NCBI RefSeq assembly: GCF_001189235.2
Contig: NZ_LFIP02000008.1
Span: 62,001-126,000 of the forward strand
From: Bradyrhizobium embrapense
GTDB lineage: Bacteria > Pseudomonadota > Alphaproteobacteria > Rhizobiales > Xanthobacteraceae
Length of the DNA: 64,000 bases
Direction of reading: 5' to 3'
Positions within the stretch are counted from its first letter, which is position 1. Every line of letters starts with the position of its first letter. The notes below the pieces were generated by a model. That model ran no database searches and had not been told where the DNA came from. It was given only the letters and a program-made list of their open reading frames with translations. Shown piece after piece: positions 8,246 through 15,857 of the stretch. The position numbers were made by a program, and so were the translations under genes.

Positions 8246-10251
8246 ATCGCGAGCACCAGCAGCAATGTGATCAGGGTTGCAAACACCAGACTGAGGTAGC
8301 GGCGGATGGTCAGGAACTGGAGCTGGTTCAGCCGATCGGCGAAGAACCAGACGACTTCGGTGACGGGCGTGTACAGCCGCTCCCAGACCAGATCGTGCAT
8401 CTCGACCTTGAAGCGGGCCGGCCGCAATTCGCCCGGCGCGGGCATGTCGACATGCTCGCGGGCCTGGAAAACCAGGGTGCCGAACACGCGGCGGATCGGC
8501 TGGACGAAGCTCGTTCCGGAATACTGCGCCGCCGGCGTCGGATCGGTGAAGCCACAGCCCCAGGCAGGTCCGCGCCGGATCGCGCGCGAGGCAAAGCGAT
8601 GGATGAAATACACCGCAAGCGACGCCGCCGCCGTGATGAATACAAACACCAGCAATCCGTTGTAGGAACTGCGGCTCTCCGCGATCGGCGCGATCGAAAG
8701 CCAGGGATCGTCCGCCTGGAGCGGCATCCGGTGGCCGGTCATGGCCTGCGCGACCGGCGAGAGCGCGTCGATCACCAGGCCCGGCAGAATGCCGGCGAGG
8801 AAGCAGAGCGCGGCGAGGCAGAACATCGCGGCAAGCGAATAGCGATCGACCTCGCCGGCGGCTTCCGCGGCCGGGCTGCGCGCGCGGCCGAGAAATGTGA
8901 TTCCGAAGGCCTTGACGAAGCATGCGGCGGCGAGCGCCGCCGCCAGCGCCAGCAAGGCGCCGACCGCGGGCACCATGATCTTCAGCACCCATTGCGGCAG
9001 ATCGGGGCTCTGGAGGACGGCCTGAAACATCAGCCATTCGGAAACGAACCCGTTGAACGGCGGAAGCGCCGAGATAGCGACGCAGCCGACGAGAAAGGCG
9101 AAGCTCGTGAGCGGCATGCGGTGGATCAGGCCGCCGAGCTTCTCCATGTCGCGTTCGCCGGTCGACGTCAGCACGGCGCCGGCCCCGAAGAACAGCAGGC
9201 TCTTGAAGAACGAATGGTTGAGCACGTGGAACAGCGCGGCCGTGAAGGCGAGGGCCGCGGCCAGGCCGAGGCCGCTCGCCTGAAATGCCAGCGCAAGGCC
9301 GAGGCTTGCGAAGATGACGCCGATGTTCTCGATCGTGCTGTAGGCGAGCAGGCGCTTGAGATCCTTCTCCATCAATGCGTAGAGGATGCCCATCACGGCG
9401 GTCGCGCCGCCGAGGATGAGCACGACGGCACCGGCTGACCAGCTAGGCGGCCCGAGCAGATCGAACACGACGCGGATGAATCCGTAGATGGCGACCTTCG
9501 TCATCACCCCGCTCATCAGCGCCGAGACATGGCTCGGTGCTGCGGGATGGGCCAGCGGCAGCCACACATGCAATGGAACCAGGCCGGCCTTCGATCCGGC
9601 GCCGAGCAGCATCAGCGCGAGCACCAGTGCGGCTTCGGACGGGGTGTGCTGGGCGGTGCGGATAGCCACAAAACTATAGCTCCCGCCCGCTCCCGCCAGC
9701 AGGCCGAAAGCGAGCAACAGAGCCAGCGTCCCGAAGCTTGCCATCACGAGATAGACATAGCCTGCGCGCGTGTTGTCTGCCTCACGGTGATGCGCCATGA
9801 CGAGCGCCCAGGATGCGAGCGACATGAATTCCCAGCATAGCAGATAGGTGAACGCATCGTCGGCCAGCACAACGAGGTTCATTCCGGCCAGGAACGCCGG
9901 AAAGAAGGGCAGGATGCGCTTTGGCGCTGACTCGTGATTGCCATAGCCGAGGCCATAAAGACTTGCGGCCGCACCGCCGAGATTGACCACTGCGAGAAAG
10001 AATGCGGCGAGCGCGTCGAGGCGGAAATGCGATCCCAGCCACGGCAAGCCGACAGGTAATGTCAGTGCGGTCGTGCCGGGGTGGGCGATGAGCGCGAACA
10101 GGGCGCCAGCCAATGCGACCAACGAGATCGCAAAGGTCGTGCCGTAGACAATGGCCGTCGATCGACGCGATCCGCCTGCTGCGATCGCGAGAGCGGTCGT
10201 TCCCAGCAGTGCAGCAACACACCAGACCTGCTGAGTGACCGCCGGGATCAT
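8236..10251 (-). CDS. HyfB/NuoL-like antiporter subunit
   Basis: This 671-residue antiporter-like subunit is the largest of the membrane arm. Ion-path residues are visible: Glu in LLCWEFMSLASWALV, Lys in GAGSKAGLVPLHVWLPLAHPAAPSHVSALMSG, and Lys in EKDLKRLLAYSTIENIGV. The C-terminal part (about 560-671) holds the segment RRGPAWGCGFTDPTPAAQYSGTS seen in HyfB/HycC proteins. No HyfD homologue and no ferredoxin subunit (HyfA/HyfH) follow, so the complex has the reduced B-C-E-F-G-I composition. The ATG overlaps the stop of the upstream regulator gene (ATGA), which indicates translational coupling. Confidence 0.88.
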   Translation of the reverse strand: MIPAVTQQVWCVAALLGTTALAIAAGGSRRSTAIVYGTTFAISLVALAGALFALIAHPGTTALTLPVGLPWLGSHFRLDALAAFFLAVVNLGGAAASLYGLGYGNHESAPKRILPFFPAFLAGMNLVVLADDAFTYLLCWEFMSLASWALVMAHHREADNTRAGYVYLVMASFGTLALLLAFGLLAGAGGSYSFVAIRTAQHTPSEAALVLALMLLGAGSKAGLVPLHVWLPLAHPAAPSHVSALMSGVMTKVAIYGFIRVVFDLLGPPSWSAGAVVLILGGATAVMGILYALMEKDLKRLLAYSTIENIGVIFASLGLALAFQASGLGLAAALAFTAALFHVLNHSFFKSLLFFGAGAVLTSTGERDMEKLGGLIHRMPLTSFAFLVGCVAISALPPFNGFVSEWLMFQAVLQSPDLPQWVLKIMVPAVGALLALAAALAAACFVKAFGITFLGRARSPAAEAAGEVDRYSLAAMFCLAALCFLAGILPGLVIDALSPVAQAMTGHRMPLQADDPWLSIAPIAESRSSYNGLLVFVFITAAASLAVYFIHRFASRAIRRGPAWGCGFTDPTPAAQYSGTSFVQPIRRVFGTLVFQAREHVDMPAPGELRPARFKVEMHDLVWERLYTPVTEVVWFFADRLNQLQFLTIRRYLSLVFATLITLLLVLAIWS

Positions 10252-10520
10252 GTCTGCACCTTGGGCGAGCCGGATCCGGCCTTCAATCGCACGCCGCGGC
10301 CGCCGCCGTTGCTGGCGGCACCCTCGTTGATGACTTCGACCCCGGCCGTGCCGAGCGCGTCGATCAGTTTCACAAGCGAATCGACATTGCCTCGGATGGT
10401 GCCCTCGCTCGCCTCCATGCGCTGGATGGTTGGCACCGAAAGTCCGGACAGCTCGGCGAGCTGCCGTTGGTCGATGCCGAGCAAGGCTCTGGCAGCTCGT
10501 AGCTGGGCCGCGGTGATCAT
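10248..10520 (-). CDS. Small XRE-type helix-turn-helix regulator heading the hyf-like operon
   Basis: This 90-residue protein has a Cro/CI helix-turn-helix at about residues 5-60 (AAQLRAARALLGIDQRQLAELSG, then SVPTIQRMEASEG), followed by a helix and a Gly/Ser-rich basic tail. Proteins of this type are common single-domain regulators in rhizobia. Its stop overlaps the start of the HyfB-like gene by four bases, so it is made from the same message as the complex. It probably controls its own AT-rich promoter. What it senses is unknown, because no ligand domain is present. Confidence 0.8.
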   Translation of the reverse strand: MITAAQLRAARALLGIDQRQLAELSGLSVPTIQRMEASEGTIRGNVDSLVKLIDALGTAGVEVINEGAASNGGGRGVRLKAGSGSPKVQT

Positions 10521-10570
10521 CGATTGAGGCCGAGAGTCGAGTTTATTTGAATATCAGTTATGCACAATAA

Positions 10571-10612
10571 GTAGTAATGCTACAAGAGTAATAAATGATG
10601 TTTCATACATCA
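10571..10612. promoter_or_regulatory. Candidate operators for the XRE regulator in an AT-rich promoter region
   Basis: The stretch from about 10535 to 10615 is much richer in A/T than its surroundings. It contains two dyads of the same design: GTAG-N5-CTAC at 10571-10583 and TGATGT-N5-ACATCA at 10596-10612, with centres 27 bp apart. Both lie 50-95 bases upstream of the regulator start. Assignment to the XRE protein is inference from position. Confidence 0.45.
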
Positions 10613-10674
10613 ATTCTGGGCAGCCGGAGCTTGGGCCGCAGCGGCGCGCCGACGGAAGATGCACGGCTGCGCGC

Positions 10675-11574
10675 TCAATCGGAGATTTTTCGGTAGATCG
10701 CCGCGGCGCGGCGCAGCAGCCGGCCCTTGCGCTTCCGCGCGTGCATGCGCTGGTGCTTGGCCTTGCGCTGCCGGGCGCGTTGCGCCAGCGCATCGGCGCT
10801 CTCGAACAACTCGCGACGCACCTCGTCATCGTTCAATTCGCCCAGCAGCTGCTGTCCCTTGCGCAGATGCTTCAGGACGGTCCGCCATGACGCGTATTCG
10901 TCGGGAGGCAATCCGCCTTCCGAGAACTCGATGGCGTAGCGCAGCCGCTTGCTGGCAAGCCGGACACGGTGCCGCTTGTTCTTGCCCATGCCCTGCAGCC
11001 CGCGGCTCTTCTGGCACAGCTTGCCATGCCACCGTGCCAGCCGGCGGGCATGAAACACCGACACCGGCACGGCCCGCCGTTGCGCGGCACGGCGGTCCTG
11101 CCGCGTGGTCCAGGGGCCGCTGCCGACCCAGTCCCACATGCCGTCGAACCATTGCCAGTAACGGTCGCTCTGCAAGGCTTCCTTGAGGGCTTCGAACGCA
11201 TCGGCGCGTGCCGTCCTGAGCATCAGCTCTTCCGGCAAGCCCTTGCTGTTCTCGATCGCGACGTCGAGATCGCGCGTCGCACCCAGATGCGCGCTCAGCC
11301 ACTTCAGCTCGGACTTCAGCCGCTTCCATTCGGTGTCCGCCACCATCGGGCCGTAGAAGGCGACCGCGGCCTTCAGCCGCGTCAGTGCAATACGGGTCTG
11401 GTGGAGCGCAGCCGGGTCGCCATTGCTCACGGCCTCGTGGTTGGTCGCGACTTCCTCGAGACATTCGGACAGGATCAGGCGAAACGCGGTTTCGCAACGC
11501 ATGGCTTCGCTGAGGTGGCGCGGCCGCTTTGGGCGGACAACGCGCCCCCTGTCCGGACTTGCCGCTGACGTCAT
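10675..11574 (-). CDS. CHAD domain protein
   Basis: The protein is about 299 residues from the preferred start at 11574 (MTSAASPDRG); a start at 11604 would add ten residues beginning MRRRRRHG. It is a CHAD (conserved histidine alpha-helical) domain protein. Visible are LHQTRIALTRLKAA (about 65-80), LGATRDLDVA, and the basic helix KRHRVRLASKRLRYAIEFSEG near residue 205. CHAD domains are positively charged helical bundles that bind inorganic polyphosphate. The very basic C-terminus (QRKAKHQRMHARKRKGRLLRR) fits that role. There is no CYTH or triphosphatase domain, so this is a stand-alone CHAD protein. It is separate from the hyf-like operon by more than 150 bases. Confidence 0.8.
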   Translation of the reverse strand: MTSAASPDRGRVVRPKRPRHLSEAMRCETAFRLILSECLEEVATNHEAVSNGDPAALHQTRIALTRLKAAVAFYGPMVADTEWKRLKSELKWLSAHLGATRDLDVAIENSKGLPEELMLRTARADAFEALKEALQSDRYWQWFDGMWDWVGSGPWTTRQDRRAAQRRAVPVSVFHARRLARWHGKLCQKSRGLQGMGKNKRHRVRLASKRLRYAIEFSEGGLPPDEYASWRTVLKHLRKGQQLLGELNDDEVRRELFESADALAQRARQRKAKHQRMHARKRKGRLLRRAAAIYRKISD

Positions 11575-11638
11575 GACACTCCCGTGGCGCCGCCGCCGTC
11601 GCAACGCGACACATGGCTCCGGGCGGAAGATTTCCCGT

Positions 11639-11656
11639 TTGATCGTTGTCGATCAA
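11639..11656. promoter_or_regulatory. Inverted repeat upstream of the CHAD gene
   Basis: TTGATCG-TTGT-CGATCAA is a perfect 7-bp dyad ending about 65 bases upstream of the CHAD start codon. The spacing differs from an FNR/FixK box (TTGAT-N4-ATCAA), so a different factor is expected. The rest of 11575-11883 shows only this dyad and the MarR operators. Confidence 0.35.
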
Positions 11657-11828
11657 GGGTTTTCTGCTGGGACGCAATGCAGCGATCCAGCGGCGCAATT
11701 AAAATGTCGCAATCAATCCTGTCGCGGGGGCTCATTCCAGTCAATGTGCGGAGCTCGCACTGTCGGAGGCGCCGGAGTTTTGGCGCTGCCGCAGAACGCG
11801 ACGCGACAGTGGATTTCGGCGATCATAA

Positions 11829-11848
11829 ATATTTCGTGCGCGAAATAT
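11829..11848. promoter_or_regulatory. MarR-type operator 1
   Basis: ATATTTCGTGCGCGAAATAT is a 20-bp dyad with one mismatched pair in the centre. It shares both arms with operator 2 and lies 35 bases before the MarR start codon. Confidence 0.75.
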
Positions 11849-11852
11849 CTTG

Positions 11853-11872
11853 ATATTTCGCATGCGAAATAT
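11853..11872. promoter_or_regulatory. MarR-type operator 2
   Basis: ATATTTCGCATGCGAAATAT is a perfect 20-bp palindrome ending 11 bases before the MarR start codon. Its centre is 24 bp from operator 1. The position over the start region indicates negative autoregulation. Confidence 0.8.
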
Positions 11873-11883
11873 ATAACAACGCC

Positions 11884-12318
11884 ATGAAAGCGGAACACCG
11901 GCTGATCTTTCTCCTGACCGTGGCCTATCGGCGGCTGCAGCGCGCCATCGATCAGGAGACGGCCGCGCACGACCTGACGTCGGCGCAGGCGGGCGTGCTG
12001 TTCTTCCTCGGGCGCAACGACGGCGCGCTGATCGGCGACGTCTCGCAGGCGCTCGACATCGTGCCGTCGGCGATGACAGGACTCGCCGACCGGATGGAGC
12101 GTGCCGGCCTCGTCAAGCGCCGCCGCGACGGTGAGGACGGGCGCAGTCAGCGGCTGCATCTGACCGCGGCGGGGCAGGAACTCGGCAAGCGCGCCGCAAC
12201 CAGGACCCGGGTGATCAACAATCGCCTGATGGACGGATTTTCGGAAGCCGAGATCGACGTGGTGTCGCGCTGGCTGACCAGCCTGCAAGACAAGTTTCCG
12301 AAGGACAAAGACGGCTAG
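11884..12318 (+). CDS. MarR-family transcriptional regulator
   Basis: This 144-residue winged-helix protein has the MarR layout. The recognition helix region is GDVSQALDIVPSAMTGLADRMERAGLVKRRRDGEDGRSQRLHLTAAG (about residues 56-102), with the Asp-Gly-Arg wing. The flanking helices form the dimerisation domain. Two palindromes lie directly upstream. The enoyl-CoA hydratase gene follows on the same strand after 77 bases and is the likely regulated partner. The inducer may be an aromatic or acyl-CoA compound, as for other MarR proteins beside CoA enzymes; this is inference. Confidence 0.85.
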   Translation: MKAEHRLIFLLTVAYRRLQRAIDQETAAHDLTSAQAGVLFFLGRNDGALIGDVSQALDIVPSAMTGLADRMERAGLVKRRRDGEDGRSQRLHLTAAGQELGKRAATRTRVINNRLMDGFSEAEIDVVSRWLTSLQDKFPKDKDG

Positions 12319-12395
12319 CGCGCCTTCAGGCGAAACGGGTACCAGTTCGCGTCAAGCAGACGCATCAAACAGGAAGCAAGCAATAGGAGCGAGAG

Positions 12396-13163
12396 ATGAG
12401 TGAAGTGGTCGTAGCGCTGGACGGTGGCGTTCTCACCGTGACGATGGAGCGTCCGGACAAGAAAAACGCGATCACCAACGCGATGTATGGCGCGATGGCC
12501 GACGCGCTCGAGCGCGCGGAAAGCGATACTGCGATCCGCGCCGTGCTGCTGCAGGGCGACGGCGACAGCTTTACCGCAGGCAATGACCTTGCCGATTTCG
12601 CGGCGGTGTCGCGCGGCGTGCAGGGCGAGCGTCACGTGTCGCGCTTCCTCGCCGGGCTTGCCAAGGCGACGCGGCCGCTGGTTGCCGCGGTGCAGGGCAA
12701 TGCGGTCGGGATCGGCACCACCATGCTGCTGCATTGCGACCTCGTCTACCTCGCGCCGACCGCGCGGCTGATCACGCCGTTCGTCAATCTCGCGCTGGTG
12801 CCGGAAGCGGCCTCGACCTATCTGCTGCCGCAGCGCATCGGCCATGCGCGGGCCTATGCGATGTTCGCGCTCGGCGAGCCGGTCGAGGCGGAGACCGCGG
12901 TCTCCATCGGCCTTGCCAATGCCGTGGTGCCGCTTGCGGATCTCCGCGCCAAGGCACGTGCGGCGGCGGACGCGCTGGCGAAGCGGCCGTTCGGCTCGCT
13001 CCAGCACACCAAGGCCTTGATGCGGGATCCCGCAGGGATCAGCGCGCAAATGGCGCGCGAGAGCGAAATCTTCCAGCAGCGGCTGATGAGTGCGGAAGCC
13101 CGCGAGGCCTTCGCCGCCTTTGCCGAGCGCCGCCAGCCTGATTTTTCCAGGATCGCCGGGTAG
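12396..13163 (+). CDS. Enoyl-CoA hydratase/isomerase family protein
   Basis: This 255-residue crotonase-fold protein shows MERPDKKNAITNAMYGAM (about 17-34). The first oxyanion-hole segment is SFTAGNDLADF and the second is AVQGNAVGIGTTMLLHCDLVYLAP. In the hydratase active site the second glutamate position falls in LVPEAASTYLLPQRIG, where one Glu is present. That is more like isomerases and PaaG-type enzymes than the classic two-Glu hydratases. A good ribosome binding site (aggagcgag) lies just upstream. It is probably coregulated with the preceding MarR protein. The substrate is unknown. Confidence 0.85.
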   Translation: MSEVVVALDGGVLTVTMERPDKKNAITNAMYGAMADALERAESDTAIRAVLLQGDGDSFTAGNDLADFAAVSRGVQGERHVSRFLAGLAKATRPLVAAVQGNAVGIGTTMLLHCDLVYLAPTARLITPFVNLALVPEAASTYLLPQRIGHARAYAMFALGEPVEAETAVSIGLANAVVPLADLRAKARAAADALAKRPFGSLQHTKALMRDPAGISAQMARESEIFQQRLMSAEAREAFAAFAERRQPDFSRIAG

Positions 13164-13269
13164 GCAAGCAGGGCCGCCCCGCCGGGGCGGCCCGATCGCT
13201 TTGGGGTTGACGGCATCGCCAGCATCGAACATCTCCTGTCGGGGCATGACGCAACCCGCGAGGCGAGGC

Positions 13270-14150
13270 ATGGGCGACAGTTACACGCTGCGCGGCGATG
13301 GAATCGCCGCAATCATTCAAGCCCAGGGCGCCGAACTGTCGTCGCTCAGGAATGCCCAAGGCACCGAATTGCTGTGGCAGGCCGGCGCGCAATGGCCGCG
13401 CCACGCGCCGATCCTGTTCCCGATCGTCGGCCGGCTGAAGGACGACACGCTGCGCCACAACGGCAAGACCTATCCGATGACGCAGCACGGCTTTGCGCGC
13501 GATCGCCGCTTTGTCTGGGTCGAGCAGGGACCGCGATCGTGCAAGCTCGCACTCACCGACGATGCGGAAACGCGCGCACGCTATCCTTTCGCGTTCAGGC
13601 TGGAGGTCACCTACACCGTCGGTGACGCCGATCTCGACGTCGCCTTCGAACCGGCGACGACATCCTGCCCGCCTCGCTCGGCGGTCATCCCGCTTTCAAC
13701 TGGCCGCTGGTGCAGGGGCTGCCGAAGGAGGCTTACACGCTGACCTTCGGCAAGGCTGAACGCGCGCCGATCCGGCGGTTGACGGGTGGATTGATGCGCC
13801 AGCAGCCTGAACCCAATCCGGTCAAGGGCAGAACGCTTGCGCTGTCGGAGGAACAGTTCGATGACGACGCGATGGTCTTCGATCAGGTCGCAAGTACATC
13901 GATCCTCTTCACGGCGACACTAGGCCCAGCAGCAGCCACCCAAGGCCCGGCGATCGAAATGTCCTGGCGCGGCTTCCGCGAGCTCGGCATCTGGTCGAAG
14001 CCTGGCGGCGCGCCGTTCCTCTGCATCGAGCCGTGGCACGGCTTTGCCAGCCCCGCGGAATTCGACGGTGAGTTCGCCGACAAGCCCGGCCTGATGCACA
14101 TTGCGCCGGGCGCACGTCGGTCGCTGGGCTATCGCATTCGCGTCAGCTGA
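13270..14150 (+). pseudogene. Aldose 1-epimerase family gene, frameshifted
   Basis: Two reading frames together make one aldose-epimerase-like protein of about 290 residues. The first part (13270 to about 13650) reads MGDSYTLRGDGIAAIIQAQG to YTVGDADLDVAFE, with the active-site-like QHGFARDRRF. The second, continuing in another frame, reads GDDILPASLGGHPAFNWPL and ends near 14150 with IEPWHGFASP. The break is at about 13650: only two bases (cc) separate the codons for VAFE and GDD, where family members have several residues, so a deletion of about 10 bases is likely. Unless this is a sequencing error, the gene is inactive. It begins 106 bases after the enoyl-CoA hydratase gene. Confidence 0.75.
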
Positions 14151-14171
14151 GGGGTCGTTTTCCCGATCGGC

Positions 14172-14387
14172 TCAATGCGCTGCGCGGGTGCTGAGCACGC
14201 TCGTGATGGCGCCGACCGATGGCGGATTTTCATGCGCCCAAGCCTCGTGCGCGGCCAGGTCGCGATAGTGTTCGGCCATGCGCAGCAGCCGCTCCCGGAT
14301 CCCGGCATTTGCCTCGTCCTTGGCCTGATCGGCCAGCTGTGCGGCGCGTTCGAGAAGCGTTTTCGGATCGATCACGACAGGCTCCAA
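14172..14387 (-). CDS. Small conserved hypothetical protein
   Basis: A 71-residue, mostly helical protein (TLLERAAQLADQAKDEANAG, then IRERLLRMAEHYRDLAAHEAW) with no signal peptide or membrane segment. It resembles the many short helical proteins of unknown role in Bradyrhizobium-type genomes. The amphipathic pattern and Ala/Glu/Arg content are typical of real coding sequence. It converges on the broken epimerase gene with 21 bases between stops. I cannot assign a function. Confidence 0.55.
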   Translation of the reverse strand: MEPVVIDPKTLLERAAQLADQAKDEANAGIRERLLRMAEHYRDLAAHEAWAHENPPSVGAITSVLSTRAAH

Positions 14388-14507
14388 ATCCGGTTTCGCC
14401 TAGCGGACAACTGTTACAGCCAAGCACAGTTCCTGCCATGGTTTGATGACAACGCCGGTGATGCGCCGCAGGTCCAACGTTCGATGCCGTCGAGGCTGCT
14501 CGGGAAC

Positions 14508-15242
14508 CTAGTTGAACGCCATGCCGCCGCTCATCGCGATGGTCTGACCGGTCATGTAGGGATTGTTGACCAGCAGCATCACGGCCTGTGCGACTTCCTC
14601 GGCGGTGCCGAAGCGGCCGATCGGGATCCGGCTGACGAGGCCGCTCTGTCCTTTCATCATGTCGGTCTCGATCAGCGACGGCGCGACGGCGTTGACGGTG
14701 ATGCCCTCCTTGACGAGGCGCGCGGCATAGCCGCGGGTCATGCCCTCCATCGCCGCCTTCGACGCGTTGTAGTGCGGCCCGATCGCGCCGCCGCCGCGCG
14801 CCGCGCCCGAGGAGATGTTGACGATGCGGCCCCATTTCCGGGTGCGCATCATCGGCAGCACGGCCTGCGTGCAGAGAAATGCCGATTTGAGGTTCACCGC
14901 GATGGTGCGGTCGAAATCCTCTTCAGTGAGATCGTCGACACCCCTGACGATGGCGATGCCGGCATTGTTGACGAGGATGTCGACCGGGCCGAGCTCGGAT
15001 TTGGCGCGCGCGACGAGGCCCGTGACGGCCGCCGCATCCGAGACGTCGGCGGCGATCGCCACGGCCCGGCCGCCGGCAGCGATGATGCCCTTTGCCAGCG
15101 TCTCCGCTTCAGCCGACCGCTCGCGGTAATTGATGGCGACGGCAGCACCAGCCTCCGCCAGCATCTTGACGATGGCCGCACCAATGCCGCGCGAGCCGCC
15201 GGTCACCAGCGCCACATGTCCGTGAAGGCTGTTTGTCGTCAT
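14508..15242 (-). CDS. SDR family oxidoreductase (FabG-like)
   Basis: This 244-residue classical short-chain dehydrogenase has the cofactor motif TGGSRGIG at 14-21, NNAG at 92-95, and the full catalytic set N117, S144/S145, Y158 and K162 in HYNASK. The acidic/basic pattern after the second strand (NYRERS) suggests NADP(H). I chose the Met at 15242 because the frame continues upstream to 15356 only through non-homologous sequence. It could be a 3-oxoacyl-ACP reductase or a general carbonyl reductase. It stands alone, divergent from the DUF3830 gene. Confidence 0.85.
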   Translation of the reverse strand: MTTNSLHGHVALVTGGSRGIGAAIVKMLAEAGAAVAINYRERSAEAETLAKGIIAAGGRAVAIAADVSDAAAVTGLVARAKSELGPVDILVNNAGIAIVRGVDDLTEEDFDRTIAVNLKSAFLCTQAVLPMMRTRKWGRIVNISSGAARGGGAIGPHYNASKAAMEGMTRGYAARLVKEGITVNAVAPSLIETDMMKGQSGLVSRIPIGRFGTAEEVAQAVMLLVNNPYMTGQTIAMSGGMAFN

Positions 15243-15442
15243 CGGCCGTCCTCCCTTGCGAATGCGGAGAGGTTCGCAAACGGGGAGCCGGGGAGCAACG
15301 CAACCCTGCTCAAATCTGCGTTGCCGCAGGCGCTCTTGCGGGCAAAAAACCGGCATCCGGAGCCGGAATCGGCCTTGCGTCCGGCGCGGGCCGGCGTCAA
15401 AGGTTGGGGCATCATTCTGTCCAGCCCACCCACGAGAGTCCG

Positions 15443-15856
15443 ATGAGCAAACTGATTGTCCGCGCCGGCGATTTCACCTTTGACGCCCGTTTCGAGGAGC
15501 AGCTTGCCCCGAAGACGGTGGCCGCGTTCCGCAAGGCGATGCCGTTCGAGAGCCAGGCGATCCATGTGCGCTGGAGCGGCGAGGGCGTCTGGATGCCGCT
15601 CGGCGATCTCGACTTCGGCGTCTCCTATGAGAACCACACCAGCTATCCGGCGCCGGGCCAGATCATCCTCTATCCCGGCGGCATCAGCGAGACCGAGATC
15701 CTGCTCGCCTATGGCGGCGTGCATTTCGCCAGCAAGATGGGCCAGCTCGCCGGCAATCATTTCATCACGCTGACCTCGGGGCTGGAGAACCTCACCGCGT
15801 TCGGCAAGACCGTGTTGTGGAAGGGCGCGCAGAACATCCGCTTCGAGGAAATCTGA
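15443..15856 (+). CDS. DUF3830 family protein
   Basis: This 137-residue protein matches the DUF3830 family: small beta-rich proteins with VAAFRKAMPFESQAIHVRWSGEGVWMP in the middle and YPGGISETEILLAYGG toward the end. The fold resembles cyclophilin-like domains. DUF3830 genes are often found beside amidohydrolase and ureide genes. Here the GTG start of the PuuE-like deacetylase follows after one base, so both are one unit. Start at ATG 15443; the upstream extension of the frame is non-homologous. Confidence 0.75.
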   Translation: MSKLIVRAGDFTFDARFEEQLAPKTVAAFRKAMPFESQAIHVRWSGEGVWMPLGDLDFGVSYENHTSYPAPGQIILYPGGISETEILLAYGGVHFASKMGQLAGNHFITLTSGLENLTAFGKTVLWKGAQNIRFEEI

Positions 15857-15857
15857 T

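Noticed and set aside
7289..9037. A 582-codon reading for the HyfC-like gene
   Set aside because: The first part overlaps the HyfB-like gene in another frame and has no homology; the family start is at 8245.
11639..11656. FNR/FixK box upstream of the CHAD gene
   Set aside because: TTGAT and ATCAA are 8 bases apart instead of 4, so the half-sites are wrongly spaced.
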